From Bog-756 sp963738545 (GTDB lineage Bacteria > Actinomycetota > Acidimicrobiia > Acidimicrobiales > RAAP-2): DNA of 64,000 nucleotides. The stretch lies in NCBI GenBank assembly GCA_963738545.1, contig CAVTXA010000007.1:496001-560000 (forward strand). The letters run 5' to 3'. Both the position numbers and the translations under genes were made by a program. Below are positions 38,149-46,795 of the stretch, piece after piece. The first letter of the stretch is position 1, and the number at the start of each line of letters is the position of its first letter. A model generated the notes under the pieces. The model made no database searches, was not told the DNA's origin, and saw only the letters and a list, made by a program, of their open reading frames with translations.

Positions 38149-39031
38149 TCACACGCCGAAGGCAGCCCGGGCGTTGGCGGTGGTCACCTGGGCCACGTGG
38201 GAAGTCTCAACCCCTTTGACCTGGGCAATCGCCGCGCCGACCAACGGAACCCTCGAGGGCTCGTTGAGGGTTCCCCGGTGGGGAACCGGGGTCAGGAAGG
38301 GCGAGTCGGTCTCGATGAGGAGCCGGTCCCACGGGCACAGGTCGGCGGCCTGGCGGACGTCGTCGGCGTTCTTGAAGGTGACCACCCCGCTGAAGGAGAG
38401 CGATGCGCCGAGGTCGAGGCACCGACGGGCCTCCCCGGGTCCGCCGGTGAAGCAGTGGACGATGGTCCGCTCCGGCACGCCGGACGACGCCAGGATGTCG
38501 AATGGTGTCGTCCCAGGCCTCCCGGGTGTGGATCACCAGCGTCAGCCCGTGCCGCTGGGCCAGGTCGATCTGGAGGGCGAAGGCCTCCCGCTGGGCGGGA
38601 CGGGGCGAGTGGTCGTAGTGGTAGTCGAGGCCGCACTCGCCGATCCCCACCACCACCGGGTCCGATGCACCCCCGGACCCCGCCGGGACCGACAGCTCGG
38701 CGGCCAGGAGGGCGTCGAGCGAGTCCACCCCGTCCTTGGCGTCGTGGGGGTGGAGGCCCACGGTGGCCCACAGCTCGATCCCTTCGGCCACGGCCGCCGA
38801 TCCGGCCTGGCGCATGGACCGGGCCAGGGCCACGGCCTCGGCTGAGGAGGCGGCGCCGGTGCCCACACAGACCATCCGGGTCACCCCGGCCTCCGAGGCC
38901 CGGGCCATGGTGGCGGCCAGGCGGGTGGCGTGGGGGCCGGTGGCGTCGATGCGGTCCCCCTCGTCAGAGGGGGTGAACTCGTCCTGGAGGTGGCAGTGGG
39001 AGTCGAACCACTCGATGACGGCGTCGTCCAC
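38149..39031 (-). CDS. tatD: TatD-family metal-dependent hydrolase (one frameshift)
   Basis: About 294 residues. The N-terminal metal site is WFDSHCHLQDEF, then GIGECGLDYHYD and the central TLVIHTREAWDDT. One extra base near 38502 shifts the frame; reading on gives FDILASSGVPERTIVHCFTG, then WDRLLIETDSPFLTPVPHRG with the Asp of the last motif. The products are 3'-5' DNases or general phosphoesterases of the TIM-barrel amidohydrolase group. The GTG at 39031 is 11 bases after the metG stop, so metG-tatD are co-transcribed, as in other actinobacteria. Confidence 0.9.
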
Positions 39032-39042
39032 CTCGACCCCGG

Positions 39043-40552
39043 TCAGCCCTTGCGCCGGGGGAAGAGGGGTGCCCCCTTCTCCACGGCCAGGCCGCCCGGG
39101 TAGCCGCCCCAGGTGGCCGCCCCCGGCAGCCGTTCGTCAGCCGGCGACCCGGGCAGCCCGATGCGGGCCCAGATGGTGGCCGCCGTCGTGGGCATGGCCG
39201 GCACGACCAGCAGGGAGACGATGCGCAGGACTTCGAGGGCGCTGCCGAGCACGGCCTCGACCTCGGGCCCGGGCTCGGCCTTCCACGGTTCGGCCTGCTC
39301 CAGCTCGGCATTGGTCTCGCGGATGAGCCGCCAGGTGGCCTCGAGGGCCAGATTGGGCTGGCCCGCGTCCCAGGCCTCGGTGGCCTCGGCGAGGACCTGG
39401 GCGGCCACTCCGGCCAGCCGGCTCTCGGGCCGGGGGGCCGGGCCCACCCCACCGCACTTGGAGCCGACCACCGTGGCCACCCGGGACAACAGGTTGCCCA
39501 GGTTGTTGGCCAGGTCGGTGTTGTAGCGGCCGGTGATGCCCTCGGCGGAGAACTCGCCGTCGCTCCCGAGGGGAATGTCCCGGAGGAGGTGGTAGCGGAC
39601 CGGGTCCACCCCGTACTCCCCGATGAGGTCGGCCGGGGCGATCTGGTTCACGCTGGAGTTGGACATCTTCTCGCCCCCGAGCAGGAGCCACCCGTGCACC
39701 TGGACGTGGGCCGGCGGGTCGATGCCGGCCGCCATGCACATGGCCGGCCACCACACGCAGTGGAACCGGATGATCTCCTTGCCGATCAGGTGGTGCACCG
39801 CCGGCCACCACTGACTCGAACCGTTCCGGGTCCCGGCCGTAGCCGATGGCCGTCAGGTAGTTGATGAGGGCGTCGTACCAGACGTAGAAGACGTGCCCCT
39901 CGTCCCAGGGGACCCGCACCCCCCAGTCGATGGAGGTCCGGGTGATGGAGATGTCCCGGAGGCCGCCCTTGATGAAGCTGAGGGCCTCGTTGCGCTTGGA
40001 CTCGGGCACGACGGCCGACGGGTTGGCCTCGTACCAGTCGATGAGCCGCTGCTCGAAGGCGCTCAGGCGGAAGAAGTAGTTCTCCTCTTCCAGGTGCTCC
40101 ACCGGGGTGCGGTGGATGGGGCACAGGCCCCCGTCGAGGAGCTCGTCCTCCCCGTAGTACTGCTCGCACGAGACGCAGTACAGGCCGCGGTAGGTGTCCT
40201 TGAAGATGAAGCCGTTGTCGTTGATGGTGCCGAGGAACTGCTGGACGGCCTGGCGGTGGCGAGGCTCGGTGGTGCGGATGAAGTCGTCGTTGCTGATGCC
40301 GAGCTCCGACCAGGCCGCGGCGAAGCGCGGGGCCAGCTGGTCGGTCCACTCGCCGGGGGTCAGGCCCTGCTCCTCGGCGGCGCGGGCCACCTTCTGGCCG
40401 TGTTCGTCGGTGCCGGTGAGGAAGAAGACCTCGTCGCCGCGGAGGCGGTGCCACCGGGCCAGGGCGTCGGCGTTGACCGTGGTGTAGGCGTGCCCCACGT
40501 GGGGCGCGTCCTTCACGTAGTAGATGGGCGTGGTGATGTAGTAGCGGGACAC
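39043..40552 (-). CDS. metG: Methionyl-tRNA synthetase (one frameshift)
   Basis: About 502 residues. Class I signatures are YYITTPIYYVKDAPHVGHAY (HIGH box as HVGH) and GGEKMSNS (KMSKS box as KMSNS). A CP region has CVSCEQYYGEDELLDGGLC. One extra base near 39813 shifts the frame between DPERFES and WWPAVHHLIGKEIIRFH; the gene is essential, so a sequence error is likely. There is no C-terminal tRNA-binding EMAP-like domain, as in other short MetG. The chosen GTG at 40552 follows TACGCT (40566-40561) by eight bases, suggesting a leaderless mRNA. Confidence 0.94.
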
Positions 40553-40631
40553 TGCCCGGTAGCGTACCGATCGGGGCGGACTCTGCCGCACACGCCGCTC
40601 CCGGGCACCGCCCATATCTAGGATGCGGTCC

Positions 40632-41102
40632 GTGACCGCCCCTGAGTCCACCCCGGCCCCGGCCGCCGAGACGTCCGAGGCCCGCCAACAGCGGGTCGCC
40701 GTCTACGGCATCTGCGAGGACCGGGATACCGGCCGGGTCCTGTTGGTCCGGGCCGCCCCGTACCTGACCGTGGCCGGGCAGTGGTTCCTCCCCGGAGGCG
40801 GGCTCGACCACGGGGAAGACCCGATCGACGGCCTCCGGCGGGAGTTCCTCGAGGAGACCGGCCTCGCCATCACCCCGGGTCCCCTTCTCGGGATCATCTC
40901 CGACGTCTTCACCCTGCCCGACGCCGAGGGGACCAGCCTGCACACCCTCCGGATCATCTACGGCGTGGACAGCTATTCGGGGATACTGCGAAACGAGGTG
41001 GGTGGTTCCTCGGACATCGCCCGCTGGGTGCCGCTCGGAGAGGCTCTGGACCTCCCCCTCCGACCCTACGTCCGACGGGCACTCACCGAGCTGACGGACT
41101 GA
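40632..41102 (+). CDS. NUDIX hydrolase
   Basis: 156 residues from GTG 40632. The NUDIX box is present: GGGLDHGEDPIDGLRREFLE then ETGL, matching GX5EX7REUXEEXGU. Such enzymes cut nucleoside diphosphates linked to another group; the substrate cannot be inferred. The GTG is preferred over ATG 40623 because TAGGAT (40619-40624) covers that ATG and ends seven bases before the GTG. It is divergent from metG. Confidence 0.85.
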   Translation: MTAPESTPAPAAETSEARQQRVAVYGICEDRDTGRVLLVRAAPYLTVAGQWFLPGGGLDHGEDPIDGLRREFLEETGLAITPGPLLGIISDVFTLPDAEGTSLHTLRIIYGVDSYSGILRNEVGGSSDIARWVPLGEALDLPLRPYVRRALTELTD

Positions 41103-41136
41103 GGGCTACCGCCTCCACGAGCTGCCTACCTGCATT

Positions 41137-41520
41137 TCAGGAACGGAGATCTTCAGCCAGCCAGGGGCCTCCGGCCTCGAGGATCTCGGGGTCTCCGGTG
41201 AGGATCACCGCATCGTGGGCAAGCGCCGTGGCCACCGCGAATGCATCGGCGTAGGCCATGGGGTACCTGGCCTTGATGCGCGCCGCTTCGAGGACACGCA
41301 ACTGGGAGGGGAGATCCAACCCGATCTGGTGACGCAGCTGTTGCACCACGTGTCGGGCGCGCTCGGCGTCCGCCATGCGTTCGACGATGTAGGCGACCTC
41401 ACCCAGGTTGATCCAGCTCATGACCGGACCCGAGGCCAACGCCCGCTCCACCCGACCGGCGGCCGGCTCGGAACCCTCGAGCCAACGCAGGATGGCCCAA
41501 GAATCGAGGCAGTCGGTCAC
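41137..41520 (-). CDS. PIN-domain toxin of toxin-antitoxin pair 2
   Basis: 127 residues. PIN acidic residues are visible: Asp in CLDSWAILRWLEG, Glu in INLGEVAYIVERM, Asp in AYADAFAVATALAH and Asp in ILTGDPEIL. GTG 41520 overlaps the stop of the AbrB-like gene upstream (GTGA). It would act as a ribonuclease restrained by the AbrB-type antitoxin. Its 3' end is 35 bases from the convergent NUDIX gene. Confidence 0.87.
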   Translation of the reverse strand: MTDCLDSWAILRWLEGSEPAAGRVERALASGPVMSWINLGEVAYIVERMADAERARHVVQQLRHQIGLDLPSQLRVLEAARIKARYPMAYADAFAVATALAHDAVILTGDPEILEAGGPWLAEDLRS

Positions 41521-41735
41521 CGATCCCGTTCGGTTCGGTGGTCAGCCTCGAGCGAATCGGTGAGGCCCAGGCCTGGCAGGGATCCCCGGAGGCTGGGGCG
41601 GTTCCGCAACAACTCCACGCGAACCGAGTCATCCTCCAGAGCGAAGTCGACCTCATCGCCCGGAACGATTCCCAAGACATCACGCATCGACTTGGGGATC
41701 ACCACCTGGCCTTTTGGTCCTACCCGAGAAGTCAT
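41517..41735 (-). CDS. SpoVT/AbrB-type antitoxin
   Basis: 72 residues. MTSRVGPKGQVVIPKSMRDV then LGIVPGDEVDFALEDDSVRV is a swapped-hairpin AbrB DNA-binding domain, followed by an Arg-rich tail that likely binds the PIN toxin. ATG 41735 lies seven bases after a TATACT -10 element (41748-41743), so the mRNA is likely leaderless. A short ATAC/GTAT inverted repeat (41734-41747) overlaps this -10 and is a possible operator. Confidence 0.85.
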   Translation of the reverse strand: MTSRVGPKGQVVIPKSMRDVLGIVPGDEVDFALEDDSVRVELLRNRPSLRGSLPGLGLTDSLEADHRTERDR

Positions 41736-41797
41736 ACCATCTAGTATAACCCACAGGCCGACAGGCCGAACCCGACGGCCCCTGGGTCCGCCCTCCC

Positions 41798-42340
41798 CTA
41801 CCAGTTGGCTACGTGGCAACCGCCACGGCCGGTCTTCTCCGTGAAGCGCTGGTGGTACTCCTCAGCCGGCCAGAACGTCGTGGCCGGGGCCACCTCGGTC
41901 ACGATGGGGCGCCGGAACCGCACCTGGAACTCGTCGAGGGAGACATGGGCCGCCTTGGCCTGGGCCTCGTCGTGGACGAAGACGGCCGAGCGGTACTGGC
42001 TGCCGCGGTCGGGTCCCTGCCGGTTGCGGGTCGTCGGGTCGTGGTGGCGCCAGAACTCCTCCAGTAACCGCTCGAAGGAAACCTGGCCCGGATCGAAGGT
42101 GATCAGGACGGCCTCGGCGTGGTCGCTGGTTCCCGAACAGACCTGTTGGTAGGTGGGATGCCCCGCCGCTCCGCCCTCGTATCCGACGATGGCATCGACC
42201 ACGCCGGGGACGGCGCGGAAGAACTCCTCGACGCCCCAGAAGCACCCGGCGGCGAAGACGGCCCGGTCCATGCCTTCGGGGATCTCGTCGGGGGCGATGC
42301 CCGGGGCCTGGGTGGTGTCCTTCGGCGTCCGTCCGAACAT
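41798..42340 (-). CDS. msrA: Peptide methionine (S)-S-oxide reductase
   Basis: 180 residues. The catalytic Cys is in FAAGCFWGVEEFFRAVPGV. Other marks are GYEGGAAGHPTYQQVCSG, HAEAVLITFDP and HHDPTTRNRQGPDRGSQYRS. It repairs oxidised methionine using thioredoxin; the resolving Cys is probably in the C-terminal GRGGCHVANW. ATG 42340 has AGAGGA eight bases upstream. It stands alone between the toxin-antitoxin pair and rsmI. Confidence 0.95.
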   Translation of the reverse strand: MFGRTPKDTTQAPGIAPDEIPEGMDRAVFAAGCFWGVEEFFRAVPGVVDAIVGYEGGAAGHPTYQQVCSGTSDHAEAVLITFDPGQVSFERLLEEFWRHHDPTTRNRQGPDRGSQYRSAVFVHDEAQAKAAHVSLDEFQVRFRRPIVTEVAPATTFWPAEEYHQRFTEKTGRGGCHVANW

Positions 42341-42353
42341 GGTGGGTCCTCTC

Positions 42354-42383
42354 TGCCGCCTGATTCGTTGCCGCCTGATTCGT
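42354..42383. repeat. 15-base perfect tandem repeat upstream of msrA
   Basis: TGCCGCCTGATTCGT occurs at 42354-42368 and again at 42369-42383, just upstream of msrA and outside any gene. On the msrA strand it reads ACGAATCAGGCGGCA twice. It may be a regulator site or a slippage product. Confidence 0.75.
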
Positions 42384-42438
42384 TCAGCCCGCCAACCATG
42401 GTCCCTCCGAGGCTCCCGTCCGTTACGTCACGCCGGTG

Positions 42439-43476
42439 TCAGGAGGTTGGAGTGCCGGGGACCTCGGGGTCCCCCTCCGACCGGACGGCCAGGGCCAACT
42501 CGTAGACGCGCCGGCGGGGCACCCCGAACGTCGCGGCCACATCGTCGACCACCCCGCGGGTGCGCTCCCCCGCTCCGAGCCGCTCGGCGAGGGCCGCTGA
42601 CAGCACGTCGTCCCCCACCCCCGGATCGACGACGAGGGGAGCACCCCCCACCACCACTACGACCTCGCCGCGGAGGGGACGCGCCGCGGCCCAGGACGCC
42701 GCCTCGACCAGGGTGCCCCGGAAGAACTCCTCGTGCAGCTTGGTCAGCTCGCGGGCCACCGCCACCGGTCGGTCGGGCCCGCACGCCTCGGCCAGATCCG
42801 AGAGTGTGGCGGCCACCCGGCCCGGGGCCTCGAACAGCACGGTGGTCCGGACCTCGGTAGCTACGGCGGCCAGGGCGGAGCGTCGTTCCTTCCCGGAGCG
42901 GGCCAGGAAGCCCTCGAAGCAGAAGCGTTCGGTGGGCAGTCCGCTGCCCACCAGGGCGGTGAGGACGGCCGAGGGACCCGGGACCACGGTGACGGTCAGC
43001 CCGGCGGCGGCCACCGCCCTCACCACCCGGGCACCGGGATCCGAGACGGCGGGCATGCCTGCGTCGGAGACCAGGGCCACGGTGCGTCCCTCCCGGACCG
43101 ACCGGGCCACCTCGTCGATCCGCTCGTCCTCGTTGTGCTCGTGGAGGGAGCGCAGCGTGGGGCTTACGATGCCGGCGTGGCTCATCAGCTTGCGCGAGTG
43201 CCGGGTGTCCTCGCAGTAGATGACGTCGGCGGCGGTGAGGGCGGCCACGGCCCGGGGCGAGAGGTCGCCCAGGTTGCCGATGGGGGTCCCCACCACGACC
43301 AGGGAGCCCGCGGAACCGGTCCCGGCCCGGACCGGCCGCTCGGGAGGACCCGGTGCGACCTCGGGCCCCCCTGGGCCATCGGGGTCGTCGGGTCCGGTCC
43401 AGAACTCCAACTCCTCCAGGATCTCGGGATCCACGTCGGGAAGCTCGACCGGGCCCTCACCATCAGCGGCGGTCAC
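42439..43476 (-). CDS. rsmI: 16S rRNA 2'-O-ribose C1402 methyltransferase
   Basis: 345 residues. It methylates the ribose of C1402 in the decoding centre. Tetrapyrrole-methylase fold marks are VVVGTPIGNLGDLSPRAV, IYCEDTRHSRKLM, LHEHNEDERI, VALVSDAGMPAVSDPGARVV and VVPGPSAVLTAL. A C-terminal helical region begins near GERTRGVVDDVAATFGVPRR. The N-terminal 45 residues are an extra acidic/Pro-rich extension. The start GTG 43476 overlaps the DUF192 stop (GTGA), so the two are co-translated. Confidence 0.95.
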   Translation of the reverse strand: MTAADGEGPVELPDVDPEILEELEFWTGPDDPDGPGGPEVAPGPPERPVRAGTGSAGSLVVVGTPIGNLGDLSPRAVAALTAADVIYCEDTRHSRKLMSHAGIVSPTLRSLHEHNEDERIDEVARSVREGRTVALVSDAGMPAVSDPGARVVRAVAAAGLTVTVVPGPSAVLTALVGSGLPTERFCFEGFLARSGKERRSALAAVATEVRTTVLFEAPGRVAATLSDLAEACGPDRPVAVARELTKLHEEFFRGTLVEAASWAAARPLRGEVVVVVGGAPLVVDPGVGDDVLSAALAERLGAGERTRGVVDDVAATFGVPRRRVYELALAVRSEGDPEVPGTPTS

Positions 43477-43802
43477 CCGCGCAACTCCAGCTGGTCCCCG
43501 ACCCGCAGCCCCCACCGCTCGAACGCACCGGCCTGGGCCTCGACCATCGAGCGCCCGCCGCGCCGGGGCAGGCTCATCCGCCACGGGCGGAGGGTGGTGA
43601 CCCCGAGCACGACCATGTCCTTGTCACAGACGGCCACGTCGACGGGAAAGCGCATGCCGAAGGTGTGCACCGAGCGGGTGCGGGGCAGGATCATGGCCCC
43701 CTCGAAGGCGGTCTTGCCCAGGAGTCCCCGGCTGCGCTGGGCGAACGTCTCGGCCACCTCGGCGGTGGCCAGCACGTCTCCCTGGCGCAACAGCCAGGTC
43801 AT
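43473..43802 (-). CDS. DUF192 family protein
   Basis: 109 residues starting at ATG 43802. The DUF192 signature is visible: ETFAQRSRGLLGKTAFEGAM, TRSVHTFGMRFPVDVAVCD, and the end FERWGLRVGDQLEL. The function of the family is not established. Many members are exported; this one has no signal peptide. It is coupled to rsmI by a GTGA overlap, which suggests co-regulation rather than a shared reaction. Confidence 0.85.
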   Translation of the reverse strand: MTWLLRQGDVLATAEVAETFAQRSRGLLGKTAFEGAMILPRTRSVHTFGMRFPVDVAVCDKDMVVLGVTTLRPWRMSLPRRGGRSMVEAQAGAFERWGLRVGDQLELRG

Positions 43803-43855
43803 CGGTCCACCCCCGTTGGGTGCCCGGGTCCTCCAGCGACTAGCATTTCCGAACT

Positions 43856-43939
43856 GTGTCCAAACGAACCAACAAGCGCAAGCTCCGGGCCAAGAAGAAG
43901 GCCAACCACGGCAAGAAGCCGAACTGCGGACGAGGCTGA
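43856..43939 (+). CDS. Very small ribosomal protein bL37-like
   Basis: 27 residues: VSKRTNKRKLRAKKKANHGK followed by KPNCGRG. The core KKANHGKKPN matches the C-terminal part of mycobacterial bL37 (about 24 residues, ...KANHGKRPN.). TAGCAT (43841-43846) ends nine bases before GTG 43856, and no ribosome site is present. It is divergent from the DUF192 gene. bL37 lies in the 50S particle near the peptidyl-transferase side in mycobacteria. The identification rests on a short match, but its basic character and promoter context support it. Confidence 0.8.
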   Translation: MSKRTNKRKLRAKKKANHGKKPNCGRG

Positions 43940-44127
43940 GCCTCGCCCGGTGATCCTCCCGATCACCGGCCGGTGCGCCCCCCGGTTCGCCACGGACGGC
44001 CACCGCCGTCCCCTTCCCGCGGTCTCCACTCCCGTCGCCACCGTCGTCCGCGTCCCCATCGGGCCGTCGACGAGGCGCGCCCTGACGGGCCCCCCGTGCC
44101 CCGACCGGTTGGGTTGGTGGTTCGCCC

Positions 44128-45009
44128 TCAACCCCCGGGACGCCATGCGCAGCCGAGCTCGTCGAGCACGCCGACCAGGGCGGTCGGTCGGTCGGTGATG
44201 ATGCCGTCCACCCCGAGGGCGCACAGGTCGCGCATCTCGTCCTCCTCCTCGATGGTCCAGACGTGGACGGCCAGGCCCTGCTCGTGGGCCACCTCGACGA
44301 ACCGCCGGTCGACCAGGGTCATCTCCCCGAAGCGGGCCGGCACCTGGAGGGCCGCATGCACCAGGGGCGCCGGGGTCTCCCCGGCCTGGACCGCCTGGTA
44401 GAAGGCGGCCACGGCCACCGTGCCGGCCGAGGTCGGGATCTCGGGGGCGAAGGTGGCGAAGGCGTCGGTGGCCGTGTCGAGGAACGAGGCCACGATCACG
44501 TCGTCGACCCGGCCGAAGCGACGGAGCATGGCGGCCAGGGCCTCCTCGTAGGGGGCCACCACCGGGGCGGTCTGCTTGATGTCGAGGTTGAGCACCACCC
44601 CGGGGAACTCCTCGAGCACCTCCTCCAACAGGGCGATGCCGAACCGGTGGTCCTTCGGGGCCCGCCCCCGGAAGGGGTAGGCCTCCGGGCTGAGGCCGGG
44701 CGAGACGTCGGCCCCGGGGGCCCACCAGTAGGCGTTGTCCAGGAGGGCCAGTTCGTCGTAGGTCAGATCGGCAATGGCCCCCGACCGGTCGGTGGTGCGG
44801 TCGACGGTGGGGTCGTGGCCCACCACCAGCCGACCGTCACGGGTGGCGTGCACGTCCAGCTCGATGCCGGTGGCACCCGCCTCGAGGGCGGCGGCGATGG
44901 CGTGCAGGGTGGACGACGGCGCCTCCCAGGCACCGCCCTGGTGGGCGTAGGCGATGACCCGGCGGTCCAGCCACGCGGAAGGCCGGAGCACATCGGCGGG
45001 GGCGGGCAT
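44128..45009 (-). CDS. Glycerophosphodiester phosphodiesterase
   Basis: 293 residues. The GDPD TIM-barrel marks are AYAHQGGAWEAPSSTLHAI (HQGG in place of the common HRGG), GIELDVHATRDGRLVVGHDP with the metal-binding Glu, Asp and His, LNLDIKQ with Glu/Asp-type metal ligand, and the C-terminal VWTIEEEDEM and GVDGIITDRP. No signal peptide, so it probably acts in the cytosol on phospholipid breakdown products. ATG 45009 lies six bases after TACCGT (45021-45016), part of a divergent promoter shared with the 45036 gene. Confidence 0.92.
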   Translation of the reverse strand: MPAPADVLRPSAWLDRRVIAYAHQGGAWEAPSSTLHAIAAALEAGATGIELDVHATRDGRLVVGHDPTVDRTTDRSGAIADLTYDELALLDNAYWWAPGADVSPGLSPEAYPFRGRAPKDHRFGIALLEEVLEEFPGVVLNLDIKQTAPVVAPYEEALAAMLRRFGRVDDVIVASFLDTATDAFATFAPEIPTSAGTVAVAAFYQAVQAGETPAPLVHAALQVPARFGEMTLVDRRFVEVAHEQGLAVHVWTIEEEDEMRDLCALGVDGIITDRPTALVGVLDELGCAWRPGG

Positions 45010-45015
45010 GGAAGA

Positions 45016-45025
45016 ACGGTAGCCT
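45016..45025. promoter_or_regulatory. Bidirectional promoter core ACGGTAGCCT (copy 1)
   Basis: The decamer ACGGTAGCCT gives TAGCCT on the plus strand (45020-45025), ten bases before ATG 45036, and TACCGT on the minus strand (45021-45016), six bases before ATG 45009. The two -10 elements share the central TA. The same decamer is found at 46779-46788 between another divergent pair. Confidence 0.6.
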
Positions 45026-45035
45026 CTGCCCCGCC

Positions 45036-45638
45036 ATGCTGGACCACATCTTCACCCAACTCGTGACGTCCCACCGGCACGCCTTCGAGACGGCCCTGCT
45101 CCAGCGCCAGGCGGTCGAGGAGCGGTTCCAGGTCGACGTCTTCCTGGGCGACGTCAGCTTCGAGACCTCCTACAGCCTCCCCGGCGAGGAGCGCCCGGCC
45201 CGCATCCGGGTCGACACCAGCCTCGACTGGCCGACCTGGAGCCAGACCTCCTACCGCAGCTGGGCCATCGGCGAGGAGCCCGACGAGCTCCCCGAGGTGC
45301 TGGTGGAGATCGCCTTCCGGGTGCAGGGCCTCGACGGCATCCCCGAGGTCGCCCCCCTGCTGGCCGTCCTCCCCGATCGCCTCGACGTGCTGGGGGACGA
45401 TCCCCTGGTCCGGGGCTCGACCACCCTCGAGCAGCTCCTGCTCGAAGGCCAGGAAGAGCCCGAGTGCGCCGTGGAGGTCTCCTACGAGGGCTCCTGCCAG
45501 CTCGACGAGGCCGTGCTCGACGATCCGAGCAGCCTGGACGACGCCCTGGCCCCCCTCGGCCGGGCCGTGGCCTCGGTGCTGGTCCGCATCGGCGACCTGC
45601 CCTTCACCTTCCGGCCGTCGCCCACCCCCCCGGGCTGA
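45036..45638 (+). CDS. Conserved protein of unknown function
   Basis: 200 residues, acidic, with no signal peptide or membrane helix. It starts MLDHIFTQLVTSHRHAFETA and has strand-rich segments such as FLGDVSFETSYSLPGEERPA and AECAVEVSYEG-like text in the second half. I recognise no family. It has its own short-leader promoter (TAGCCT, 45020-45025) shared divergently with GDPD, and is convergent to the PfkB kinase gene. The coding frame is clear from its clean third-position bias and compact spacing. Confidence 0.7.
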   Translation: MLDHIFTQLVTSHRHAFETALLQRQAVEERFQVDVFLGDVSFETSYSLPGEERPARIRVDTSLDWPTWSQTSYRSWAIGEEPDELPEVLVEIAFRVQGLDGIPEVAPLLAVLPDRLDVLGDDPLVRGSTTLEQLLLEGQEEPECAVEVSYEGSCQLDEAVLDDPSSLDDALAPLGRAVASVLVRIGDLPFTFRPSPTPPG

Positions 45639-45667
45639 CCGGCACCCCGGCCCAAGGGTCCGGCTGC

Positions 45668-46772
45668 TCAGGCGAACAGACCGGCGTCGACGGCCAACGT
45701 CCGGAGGTCGGCCAGGGGACGGGCCCCCACGTGGGAGATGACCTCGGCGGCGCACACCCCGCCGAGGCGGGCCGAGTCCTCGGGTGAGAGCCCGTTGGTG
45801 ATGCCGTAGAGGAATCCGGCGGCGAAGAGGTCGCCGGCACCGGTGGTGTCGACCACCCGGTCGACGGGGGCGGCAGGGACCGACACCGGTCCCGAGGCCG
45901 TCACCACCACACAGCCGGCCGCACCCCGGGTCAGCACGGCCAGCACCCCGGTCTCGGTCACGGCGTCCACGGCGGCGTCGAAGGTCGGGGGATCCGAACA
46001 GCATCATGATCTCGTCCTCGTTGGCGAAGAGCATCTCGAGATCGCCGGTGAGCAGCTCGAGGAACTCGTGGCGGTGGTGCTGGACGCAGAACGGGTCCGA
46101 GACGGTGAGGGCCACGGCGGCGTCGCTGCTGTGGGCGATGTCGATGGCCCGTCGCATGGCCGCCTTGGCCGAGGGCTGCTCCCACAGGTACCCCTCGAGG
46201 TAGACAACCTGGGCCGAGGTGAGGTGGTCCTCGTGGAGGTCGCCCTCCCCGAAGTCCGCCGAGACACCCAGATGGGTGGCCATGGTCCGCTCGGCGTCCT
46301 CGGTCATGAGGACCAGGCAGTGGCCGGTGACCGAGGCGCCGGGGACGGCCGGTGTGGGCTTCGGGTCGAAGGCCACACCGATGGATCGGATGTCGTGCGT
46401 GAAGACCTGACCCCACTGGTCGTCGGCCACCCGGGCCAGATAGGCGGCCCGCCCGCCGAGGGCGGCCACCCCAGCGACGGTGTTGGCCGCCGACCCCCCC
46501 GAGGCCTCCGTGGTCGGCCCCATGGTGGCGTAGATCGACTCCGAGCGCTCATGGTCCACGATGACCATGGTCCCCTTCACCAGGTCGAGGGCCACCAGGT
46601 CCTCGTCGGTGGCGCTGCCCAGCACGTCGACCAAGGCGTTGCCCACGGCGACCACGTCCAGTCGTGGGGCGCCCGTCGCGGCCACCGGTGCCTCCCCGGC
46701 CACGGTGGCGGGATCGGGGGATTCGGCGGACTGCGAACCGGGACGGGAATCGGGCTGGGAGTCGGGCTGCAC
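45668..46772 (-). CDS. PfkB-family sugar/nucleoside kinase (one frameshift)
   Basis: About 367 residues. The first PfkB signature region is GGSAANTVAGVAALGGRAAY; the second is VVDTTGAGDLFAAGFLYGIT with the catalytic Asp in GAGD. Between them, FANEDEIMMLFGSP must change frame to TFDAAVDAVTETGV, which works if one C is removed from the run at 45987-45991. Likely an adenosine/ribokinase-type enzyme; the motif DVLGSATDEDL and the length resemble adenosine-kinase-like proteins. GTG 46772 lies six bases after TACCGT (46784-46779), so the mRNA is probably leaderless. Confidence 0.88.
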
Positions 46773-46778
46773 AACGCG

Positions 46779-46788
46779 ACGGTAGCCT
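46779..46788. promoter_or_regulatory. Bidirectional promoter core ACGGTAGCCT (copy 2)
   Basis: Between the PfkB kinase (start 46772, minus) and the M1 aminopeptidase (start 46796, plus) only 23 bases remain. ACGGTAGCCT gives TACCGT (46784-46779) six bases before the kinase GTG and TAGCCT (46783-46788) seven bases before the peptidase ATG. The arrangement is the same as at 45016-45025. Confidence 0.65.
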
Positions 46789-46795
46789 GCCCCAC

